A stretch of DNA of 11,467 nucleotides from Schaalia odontolytica (GTDB lineage: Bacteria; Actinomycetota; Actinomycetes; Actinomycetales; Actinomycetaceae): positions 1 through 11,467 of the forward strand of contig CATYYP010000028.1 of the NCBI GenBank assembly GCA_958415245.1, given 5' to 3'. Position 1 is the first letter of the stretch; every line of letters begins with the position of its first letter. The notes below the pieces were generated by a model, which saw only the letters and a list, made by a program, of their open reading frames with translations, was not told the origin of the DNA and did no database searches. Made by a program: the position numbers and the translations under genes. Positions 6,710 through 11,467 of the stretch are shown here, piece after piece.

Positions 6710-7132
6710 CATATTCGATCGAGGATCCGGGGGCACACAGGATCCCCGACCGAAGCCTGGAACAGGCGACAGGCTTTCGCCTGCTGAACATAGTTTTACC
6801 AGGTCACGGCAGGTTTCGATAGTTGATTATTCGGGTGTGGACCGCTTGGCACAAACGTGCAGGGGCTGCGTGAAATGCGTGCGTCAGATTCGGCGAATGC
6901 GCCTTTTCCTTGAAAATGCTCATGTTGCGGGCCGGTGGGATGGTGCTCTGAGGTGGCTCATCGGTCGATATTGACCGGTGGGATATATCGACGCCGTCGC
7001 AGAGAGATGGCGTGGATAACGTCGGTATGCAATACGTAACTATCTGTGCAGGTCAGATGGGTATCAGCGTGTCGCGCGAGGAAAGCGGTCCCCTCGGCAC
7101 CCCTCGTCTGTGTCCTCATAGAAAGGGTCGAG
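6710..7132. other. Intergenic region without a supportable gene; several hairpins
   Basis: No ORF here has a ribosome site together with a protein-like sequence. Structures seen: CGGGG...CCCCG around 6728-6749; two adjacent 5-bp hairpins, GCCTG-GAA-CAGGC (6755-6767) and CAGGC-TTTC-GCCTG (6770-6783); an 8-bp stem with one G-T pair (6959-6966 with 6973-6980); and, overlapping it, TCGATAT (6965-6971) inverted against ATATCGA (6985-6991). TAACGT at 7017-7022 fits an actinobacterial -10 (TANNNT) for the murT transcript, but no matching -35 is clear. A small RNA in 6728-6790 is possible but unproven; it matches no RNA family I recognise. Confidence 0.4.
6959..6991. promoter_or_regulatory. Overlapping inverted repeats, possible operator upstream of murT
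   Basis: An 8-bp stem (CATCGGTC with GACCGGTG, loop GATATT) shares bases with a second inverted repeat, TCGATAT-N13-ATATCGA. It lies about 140 bp before the leader ORF of murT and just upstream of a candidate -10 at 7017-7022, so it could be a regulator site. No regulator is known for this locus. Confidence 0.25.
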
Positions 7133-7183
7133 ATGCGTCAGCGGCGCGGCCGATGCCCCGCATGCGTTAACGTGGACGCATGA
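7133..7183 (+). CDS. Short leader ORF translationally coupled to murT (16 codons)
   Basis: ATG at 7133 with a good ribosome site, GAAAGGG (7121-7127), five bases upstream encodes MRQRRGRCPACVNVDA. The TGA at 7181-7183 overlaps the murT ATG (ATGA), the same junction used between murT and gatD. murT itself has only a weak ribosome site, so reading this ORF would bring ribosomes to the murT start. The peptide is very basic at its start and carries a CPAC pair. It may be a regulatory leader or merely a ribosome-loading device. An in-frame GTG at 7046 could lengthen it to 45 residues but has no ribosome site. Whether it is translated is not shown by sequence alone. Confidence 0.45.
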   Translation: MRQRRGRCPACVNVDA

Positions 7184-8490
7184 CGAAATCTTCGCATCAC
7201 CTCTCGGTGCGCTCGCGCGTGGCCAAAGTGGCCGGCGGTGCCGCCCGCTTCGCCTCCCGGGCCCTCGGACGCGGATCCGGCGGCATGATCGGCGGTGAGG
7301 TCGCCATGCGCATCTCGCCGAAGTTCCTCTCGGAGCTGGCAGCCCCCTACTCGTCCGTTATCGTGACCGGTACGAACGGAAAATCGACGACGACCCGTAT
7401 GGTGCGGGCGGCCCTCGAAAGCGCCGGACCCGTCGCCTCCAATATCAATGGTGACAACATGACCTCGGGCGTCATTACGGCCCTCATGCAGGGGAAGGGG
7501 GCGACGCGAGCGGCCCTTGAGGTCGACGAGATGCACGTGCCCGCCGTCGCCGCCGACGTCAATCCATCGGTCTTCGTGTACCTGAATCTCTCGCGCGATC
7601 AGCTCGACCGCGTCGGCGAAATTGGCTCCGTCGAGCGTCGCCTGCGTGACGGGGCCTCGGCCCACCCGGGTGCCGTCGTCGTTGCGAACTGTGACGACCC
7701 GCTGATCGTTTCCGCCGCCGCCGATAATCCGAACGTCGTGTGGGTGGCCGCAGGCGCCGGTTGGGGAGGGGACTCCGCCGCATACCCGCGCGGTGGCCGC
7801 GTCGTTCGCTCCGGCGAGGACTGGCACCTGATCCCCGCCTTCGACGGCGAGGAACTCCCTGAGCTCAGCAGCCGTCCTCAGCCTCAGTGGTGGCTCGAGG
7901 ATGTCGAGCTGGCCCCCGAGGGGCCGCGTGCGACGCTGCGTGGACCCGACGGCGTCAGCGTCCCCCTCGAACTGAAGCTTCCCGGGCGCGCCAACCTTGG
8001 CAATGCCGCGCAGGCCGTCGCCGCCGCCGTCGCGATGGGCATTGACCCCGCTGCTGCCGCCGCGGCCGTCAGCAGTGTCACCGAAGTCGCGGGACGTTAC
8101 TCCGTCCACGATGTCAACGGACGCAGTGCGCGCCTCATGCTTGCCAAGAACCCCGCCGGATGGCAGGAAGCCATGACGATGATCGACCCGCGCGTCGACC
8201 AGGTTGTCATCGGCGTCAATGGACAGGTGCCCGACGGCCAGGACCTCTCCTGGCTGTGGGACGTCGACTTTTCCGCCGTCAAGCAGCCCGGCCGCCGCGT
8301 CGTGGCCTGCGGTGAACGCGGCGCCGACCTGGCCGTGCGCCTCGAATACGCAGGAGTCCACTGCGACCTCGTTCCCCTGCCCATGAACGCCCTCGCCGCG
8401 TGCGAGCCTGGCCGCGTCGAGATGCTCCTCAACTACACGGCCATGCGCGACTTCAAGGTCCTGCTCGATCGAAAGGAAGGCACGCGATGA
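7180..8490 (+). CDS. murT: Lipid II isoglutaminyl synthase, ligase subunit MurT
   Basis: With GatD, converts the alpha-carboxyl of D-glutamate in the lipid II stem peptide to the amide (D-isoglutamine), using ATP and ammonia from GatD, at the inner membrane face. The 436 residues show the Mur-ligase ATP-binding loop VTGTNGKST (62-70), EVDEMHVP (114-121), the conserved NLSRDQLDR (136-144) and NCDDP (170-174). The DUF1727 C-terminal domain starts near LMLAKNPAGWQEAM (319-332), followed by PDGQDLSWLWDVDF (351-364), the block holding the aspartate linked to catalysis in Staphylococcus aureus MurT. The zinc ribbon usually inserted near residues 200-225 has no cysteines here (YPRGG in place of a CPxCG-type knuckle). 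The ATG overlaps the stop of a 16-codon ORF; its own ribosome site is weak. The next gene, gatD, overlaps it by four bases. Confidence 0.95.
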   Translation: MTKSSHHLSVRSRVAKVAGGAARFASRALGRGSGGMIGGEVAMRISPKFLSELAAPYSSVIVTGTNGKSTTTRMVRAALESAGPVASNINGDNMTSGVITALMQGKGATRAALEVDEMHVPAVAADVNPSVFVYLNLSRDQLDRVGEIGSVERRLRDGASAHPGAVVVANCDDPLIVSAAADNPNVVWVAAGAGWGGDSAAYPRGGRVVRSGEDWHLIPAFDGEELPELSSRPQPQWWLEDVELAPEGPRATLRGPDGVSVPLELKLPGRANLGNAAQAVAAAVAMGIDPAAAAAAVSSVTEVAGRYSVHDVNGRSARLMLAKNPAGWQEAMTMIDPRVDQVVIGVNGQVPDGQDLSWLWDVDFSAVKQPGRRVVACGERGADLAVRLEYAGVHCDLVPLPMNALAACEPGRVEMLLNYTAMRDFKVLLDRKEGTR

Positions 8491-9227
8491 GCACCTCCAC
8501 GCTGCGAATCGGCGTCCTCATGCCCGAGGTCCTGGGCACCTACGGCGACAGCGGTAACGCTCTGATCCTCGCCGAGCGCGCCCGCAGGCGCGGCATCGAC
8601 GCCGAGGTCGTCCACGTCGGCTTAACCGAGGAGATCCCGGACAGCCTGGACATTTACACTCTCGGAGGCGGCGAAGATACCGCCCAGGCGCTCGCGGCCG
8701 ACAAGTTCCGCGGCACCTCCGGTCTCGCCCGCGCCCTTGACGCGGGGCGCCCGCTCCTCGCGATCTGCGCCTCCCTGCAGGTTCTCGGCCACTGGTACGA
8801 GGATGCGCGGGGCGTGCGCGTTCCCGGTATGGGCGTCCTCGACATTACGACGCGCCCGCAGGGGCACCGAGCGATCGGTGAGCTCGTCTGTGAGCCCGTT
8901 CTCGACGGCCTCACGCAGACTCTGACGGGCTTCGAAAACCACGGGGGCGGCACCGTTCTCGGCCCCGACGCCTCCCCGTTGGGCCGCGTCATCTCGGGCG
9001 TCGGAAACGGCACGCCCCAGGGAGAGGAAGCGCCCGAGGTGCGCTACGACGGCGCCGTTCAGGGGTCTGTCATCGCCACCTACATGCACGGCCCCGCTCT
9101 TGCCCGTAACCCCGAGCTGGCGGACTTGCTGCTTGAGCGCGCCACGGGCGCGACGCTGGAGCCGCTCGACGTGCCGGGTGTCGCTGAGCTGCGGGAGGAG
9201 CGCCTGAGCGGAGTTTCGCTAAGCTGA
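8487..9227 (+). CDS. gatD: Lipid II isoglutaminyl synthase, glutamine amidotransferase subunit GatD
   Basis: Class I glutaminase that releases ammonia from glutamine and passes it to MurT. The 246 residues show LMPEVLGTYGDSGN (11-24), TLGGGEDTAQ (58-67), the nucleophile Cys94 in AICASLQVLG, RPQGHRAIGE (123-132) with Arg128, and the catalytic His201 in YMHGP. Cys94 and Arg128 fall at the same numbers as in S. aureus GatD. The nucleophile elbow reads CASLQ rather than the common CGGYQ, a variation that keeps the Cys. The start is ATG 8487, overlapping the murT stop (ATGA), with GAAAGGAAGG six bases upstream; an upstream in-frame ATG at 8400 lies inside murT and is unlikely. It ends in tandem stops TGA TAA. 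Co-translation with murT fits their 1:1 complex. Confidence 0.95.
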   Translation: MSTSTLRIGVLMPEVLGTYGDSGNALILAERARRRGIDAEVVHVGLTEEIPDSLDIYTLGGGEDTAQALAADKFRGTSGLARALDAGRPLLAICASLQVLGHWYEDARGVRVPGMGVLDITTRPQGHRAIGELVCEPVLDGLTQTLTGFENHGGGTVLGPDASPLGRVISGVGNGTPQGEEAPEVRYDGAVQGSVIATYMHGPALARNPELADLLLERATGATLEPLDVPGVAELREERLSGVSLS

Positions 9228-9252
9228 TAAGCGACCAGAGCTCGGAGTTTTC

Positions 9253-9283
9253 CACCGCCGATTCCGCGCAGCGGTCGCCGGTG
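9253..9283 (+). terminator. Interrupted hairpin after gatD: terminator or operator
   Basis: CACCG (9253-9257), CGA (9259-9261) and CCGC (9264-9267) pair with GCGG (9271-9274), TCG (9275-9277) and CGGTG (9279-9283) around a GCA loop: 12 pairs with one C-C mismatch and a TT bulge. It follows gatD by 25 bases, so it may end the murT-gatD transcript, though no T-run follows. It also fills the -35 region of the next promoter, so an operator role is equally possible. Confidence 0.45.
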
Positions 9284-9292
9284 TGCTATGTT
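9284..9292 (+). promoter_or_regulatory. Extended -10 promoter of first two-TM gene
   Basis: TGC-TATGTT is an extended -10 (TGn plus TATnnT). No recognisable -35 lies 16-18 bases upstream, as is usual for extended -10 promoters. The start would be near 9299, giving a leader of about 60 bases. The second paralog has the matching element TGT-TATGCT at 10181-10189. Confidence 0.45.
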
Positions 9293-9361
9293 GGCACGTT
9301 CTCGTCAATCTGCGCGGCTTACTCACGAGTCGAGTAGATGTCTCATCAGAAAGGCACAGAC

Positions 9362-10018
9362 ATGTCGAACCCCTCCTACGGTCCCGCGGGCCAGCAGAAC
9401 GCGGTGCCCACGAACGGCACCTCCTACCCGGGTGCCGCAGCTCCGCAGGGCTACGGCGCTCCCGCTCCGGTGGTCATGCCGAAGCTGCCCGGTCGAGGCG
9501 GCGCCATCACCACGCTCGTTCTCGGCGTGGTGCTCATGGTTTTCATCGCGCCGATCGTCTTCTTCGCCACGATGATCGCCGGTGTGGCCGGCACCGATAG
9601 CAACGAGGTCAAGGGCGGCACCACCGACAACGGCAGCGTCGTCACCGTGACCGCTGACGGTTACTTCACGGTGATGCCCTCTTCGCCCAAGGATCCCGCC
9701 TGCTCGCTCATCGGGGCAGACGACAAGAGCTACAAGCTGGAGTCCTATGCGGGCAGTGACAGTATGTACGTGGCGTCGGGTGTACCCGCCGGCTCGTACA
9801 TGCTGAAGTGTGACGGCATCGCCAGCGATGCGAAAATCAACGCATTCAACGCATCGCCTGAGGACGTTGCAAAGATCTTCGCCATGCCCTTCGTGTGGGG
9901 CACCGTCGTTGGCGTCGTTGGCCTGATTCTCCTGATCGTCGGTATCGTCCTCCTGGTGAAGGTGAACGGCAAGCGCCGCCGCATCACGCAGGAAGCCGTG
10001 CTGAGCGCCGTGCGCTGA
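9362..10018 (+). CDS. Two-TM protein of unknown function, paralog A
   Basis: Not a family I can name. The 218 residues show a Gly/Pro/Ala/Gln-rich N-terminus (1-45, MSNPSYGPAGQQ...), TM1 (about 48-74), an outside domain (about 75-175) with two cysteines, C114 and C150, likely disulfide-bonded, TM2 (about 178-200) and a basic tail with KRRR. With two TMs, both termini should be cytoplasmic. I chose ATG 9362 over the upstream ATG 9338: AGAAAGG is seven bases before 9362, and MSNPxYG matches the start of the next gene. That gene, 200 bp downstream, is a clear paralog: TM2 is nearly the same (TVVGVVGLILLIVGIVLLVK against TVVGVTGIVLLIVGIVLVIR). It has its own promoter and terminator. An envelope stress, signalling or scaffolding role is possible; none is demonstrated. 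Confidence 0.88.
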   Translation: MSNPSYGPAGQQNAVPTNGTSYPGAAAPQGYGAPAPVVMPKLPGRGGAITTLVLGVVLMVFIAPIVFFATMIAGVAGTDSNEVKGGTTDNGSVVTVTADGYFTVMPSSPKDPACSLIGADDKSYKLESYAGSDSMYVASGVPAGSYMLKCDGIASDAKINAFNASPEDVAKIFAMPFVWGTVVGVVGLILLIVGIVLLVKVNGKRRRITQEAVLSAVR

Positions 10019-10030
10019 CCCAAGATCCAC

Positions 10031-10076
10031 AAAGGGGACGAGGCCTGGGGAGCTATCCCGGGCCTCGTCCCCCTTT
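10031..10076 (+). terminator. Terminator of paralog A
   Basis: GGGGACGAGGCC (10034-10045) pairs over 12 bp with GGCCTCGTCCCC (10061-10072). AAA and TTT flank the stem with one bulged C, and GGG/CCC extends it inside the loop. It starts 13 bases after the stop codon and is close in sequence to the terminator after paralog B. Confidence 0.9.
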
Positions 10077-10151
10077 GCTGTCCCTCTGACGCTTTCCCCT
10101 ACGGCAGGAAACAGCGTACGATCGAGGGGTATTCGAGCGTTCCGATCGCGT

Positions 10152-10189
10152 CGGCGCACTGTTCAGTCCGCGTGCCGCATTGTTATGCT
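10152..10189 (+). promoter_or_regulatory. Promoter of paralog B: inverted repeat plus extended -10
   Basis: TGT-TATGCT (10181-10189) is an extended -10 matching that of paralog A. Just upstream, CGGCGCAC (10152-10159) and GCGTGCCG (10170-10177) pair at 7 of 8 positions (one G-T), placing an inverted repeat over the -35 position, as also seen ahead of paralog A. Confidence 0.45.
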
Positions 10190-10220
10190 TAAGCAAAATT
10201 TCCTTCAGGAAGGCACATGC

Positions 10221-10928
10221 ATGTCGAATCCCACTTACGGTGTCCCCGGCAATCAGGGCACACCCTGGCCCCAGTACGGTGACAACGGAGCGGGAGCTCC
10301 GATGCAGGGTATGCCTATGCAGGGAATGCCCATGCAGGGAGGGCCTCAGAACTTCCAGGGCTACGGTGGTCCGGCCCCGATGCCGATCGTGAAGGGCCCC
10401 AGCAAGGCCCCCGGCACCATTCTCATCGTCCTGGGCGTCCTCGCGTCTTTTGTTGCTGCCCCCATCCTTTTCTTCGTCCTCATGGTCCAGGGGTTTTCCG
10501 GTATTGTTGAAAACGCGGCCGCCGGCACTGTGGTGTCGAATGGCGGGAACGTCGAGGTTGGCCCTAACGGCAGCTACACGGTGAGTCTCTCTCCCGATAA
10601 GGCGTCCTCGTGCGCGCTGATCAATGGAAGTAACCAGAGCTTCGAGATGAAGCAGCTGCAGGGCAGCGCGGAGGTGTATTACCTCGATGGTCTGGCGCAG
10701 GGCACTTACAGGATCCAGTGCCAGGGCCTGCCGTCTGACGCGAGGATTTCGGGTGTGCCCGCGAGCGGTGAGGAGATGGTGAGTTCGACCGGCGGCGCGT
10801 TCCTGTGGAGCACCGTCGTTGGCGTCACCGGCATCGTCCTGCTGATCGTGGGTATCGTCCTCGTGATTCGAGCCGGTAGTAAGACCAAAGAGCTTCAGCA
10901 GCAGGCCATGATGTCAGCGATGTACTGA
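10221..10928 (+). CDS. Two-TM protein of unknown function, paralog B
   Basis: Same plan as the preceding gene: a Gly/Pro/Gln/Met-rich N-terminus (1-60), TM1 (about 64-90), an outside domain with C131 and C167 in the same context (SCALI and IQCQG against ACSLI and LKCDG), TM2 (about 194-217) and a polar tail ending QQQAMMSAMY. 235 residues. ATG 10221 was chosen over an in-frame ATG at 10185 because AGGAAGG is seven bases before it and the first residues MSNPTYG match paralog A. The N-terminus carries a PMQGM repeat (residues 27-41) absent from paralog A, so this part varies fastest. It is an independent transcription unit with its own extended -10 and terminator. Function unknown. The conserved parts are the two cysteines, GxYxxxC and TM2, suggesting that the disulfide-bonded outside domain and helix packing matter. 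Confidence 0.88.
   Translation: MSNPTYGVPGNQGTPWPQYGDNGAGAPMQGMPMQGMPMQGGPQNFQGYGGPAPMPIVKGPSKAPGTILIVLGVLASFVAAPILFFVLMVQGFSGIVENAAAGTVVSNGGNVEVGPNGSYTVSLSPDKASSCALINGSNQSFEMKQLQGSAEVYYLDGLAQGTYRIQCQGLPSDARISGVPASGEEMVSSTGGAFLWSTVVGVTGIVLLIVGIVLVIRAGSKTKELQQQAMMSAMY
10302..10345 (+). repeat. 15-bp tandem repeat inside paralog B
   Basis: ATGCAGGGTATGCCT, ATGCAGGGAATGCCC and a third, partial ATGCAGGGAGGGCC run in frame and encode MQGMP-MQGMP-MQGG. The unit is a multiple of three, so copy-number change by slippage would lengthen or shorten the cytoplasmic N-terminus without breaking the frame. Confidence 0.85.
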
Positions 10929-10945
10929 CCCATGTGACGCGATCA

Positions 10946-10984
10946 GGGGCGAGGCCCGGACAGACTCTCCGGCCTCGCCCCTTT
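10946..10984 (+). terminator. Terminator of paralog B
   Basis: GGGGCGAGGCC (10946-10956) pairs over 11 bp with GGCCTCGCCCC (10971-10981), followed by TTT. It starts 17 bases after the stop codon. The stem matches that of the paralog A terminator except for one A-T pair present only there. Confidence 0.9.
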
Positions 10985-11016
10985 GTCGCACCGACACCAC
11001 CACGAGGAAGGATGCC

Positions 11017-11467
11017 ATGCACACCCTGTCTTTCACGGGAGAGCGCCAGCTTCGATACCCGGCCCCCGACGTCGCGCGCGGCTTCATGCTCGCGCTCATT
11101 GCGCTGGCGAATGTGCCCTTCTGGCTCAGATACTTCCCGGAGGCGCCTCACGCCGGGCATGCGGCGCTTGCGGCTATGGGCAGCGCCGACCAGTGGTGGT
11201 ACCTGGCGCGGACCCTGTTCGTTGACCGCAGGGCCTACCCGCTGTTCTCGATCCTGTTCGGTTTCGGCATGGCGATCATGGCCTCGCGCACGATGGAGCG
11301 TGAGCGCCGGTCCGCCATGGGGACCTTCACTGCCGAGGAGGTTGCCGGCTGGCATCCTGTCCAACGACAGATTGTCGAGGAGAACGTCGAGCGTTATGCG
11401 CGCCGCACGGCCTCGCGCCTGATTCGCCGTCGCGGCTGGTGGATGCTGGCCTTCGGCCTGGTGCACG
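11017..11467 (+). CDS. DUF418/YeiB-like membrane protein, N-terminal part (cut by window edge)
   Basis: The visible 150 codons read MHTLSFTGERQLRYPAPDVA..., then RGFMLALIALANVPFW (21-36, TM1), a loop, FVDRRAYPLFSILFGFGMAIMAS (68-90, TM2) and, after a charged stretch, RLIRRRGWWMLAFGLVH (134-150, start of TM3). The pattern D-x-x-RGF in TM1, YPLFSxLFGFG, and RRxGWWxLxFGLxH is typical of DUF418/YeiB-like proteins, multi-pass membrane proteins related to acyltransferases; substrates are generally unknown. The charged insert at 91-133 between TM2 and TM3 is fairly long. The ATG at 11017 has AGGAAGG five bases upstream; an overlapping ATG at 11012 is out of frame. It is 32 bp after the paralog B terminator, so it should have a promoter near or within that gap, but none is clear. 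Confidence 0.8.
   Translation, partial: MHTLSFTGERQLRYPAPDVARGFMLALIALANVPFWLRYFPEAPHAGHAALAAMGSADQWWYLARTLFVDRRAYPLFSILFGFGMAIMASRTMERERRSAMGTFTAEEVAGWHPVQRQIVEENVERYARRTASRLIRRRGWWMLAFGLVH

Noticed and set aside
6785..6810. Resemblance of AGTTTTACCAGGTCA to the GTTTACCAGGTCAGG box of the bacterial 4.5S signal recognition RNA
   Set aside because: The GGAAGGAAGCAGCC loop that must follow is absent and no enclosing long stem forms, so the match is coincidental.
6603..6974. A 123-codon ORF after hspR
   Set aside because: It reads through the perfect terminator hairpin, lacks a ribosome site and has no protein-like pattern.
1..11467. CRISPR arrays, insertion sequences, phage or integration signals, tRNA or rRNA genes
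   Set aside because: No regularly spaced repeats, transposase, integrase, tRNA cloverleaf or rRNA sequence was seen; codon use is even across the window, with no sign of recent transfer.

Overview
The base composition (GC-rich, with G/C at most third codon positions), HspR/HAIR control of dnaK, and a MurT-GatD pair point to a high-GC Gram-positive actinobacterium. A secreted fucosidase and the general gene style fit a mucosal Actinomycetaceae member such as Schaalia/Actinomyces. That genus placement is an inference from gene content, not from a marker gene.

Layout. (1) 1-2023, minus strand: a secreted GH29 alpha-L-fucosidase whose C-terminus runs off the left edge. (2) 2024-2490: a divergent regulatory region. 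Its fucosidase side holds 9-bp direct repeats and a small palindrome. Its dnaK side holds three copies of a compound element in which a SigR/SigH-type promoter (GGAAT-N17/18-GTT) is fused to an HspR operator (HAIR, TTGAGT-N7-ACTCA). (3) 2491-6593, plus strand: the chaperone operon dnaK-grpE-dnaJ-hspR, tightly packed, with a perfect 14-bp hairpin inside the start of grpE, and closed by a 15-bp hairpin at 6677-6709. (4) 6594-7132: about 540 bp with no supportable gene but several short hairpins and repeats. (5) 7133-9227: a 16-codon leader ORF whose stop overlaps the murT start, then murT and gatD, which together amidate lipid II glutamate. (6) 9253-10984: two tandem paralogous transcription units for small two-TM proteins of unknown function, each with an extended -10 and a closely similar terminator. 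(7) 11017-11467: the N-terminal part of a DUF418/YeiB-like membrane protein, cut by the right edge.

How the parts work together. DnaK, GrpE and DnaJ form the Hsp70 folding cycle. HspR, encoded last, should repress the operon through the three HAIR sites. The fused GGAAT...GTT elements suggest an ECF sigma factor of the SigR/SigH type drives the same sites, coupling heat or unfolded-protein repression to thiol/oxidative-stress activation. MurT-GatD is a cell-wall enzyme. The paralogous two-TM proteins beside it may belong to the envelope, but nothing in their sequence gives a function.

The most notable observations are the triple sigma/HspR promoter, the short ORF coupled to murT, the lost zinc-ribbon cysteines of MurT, the hairpin inside grpE, and the duplicated two-TM unit. 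All come from reading the sequence by eye; no alignments or folding programs were run.
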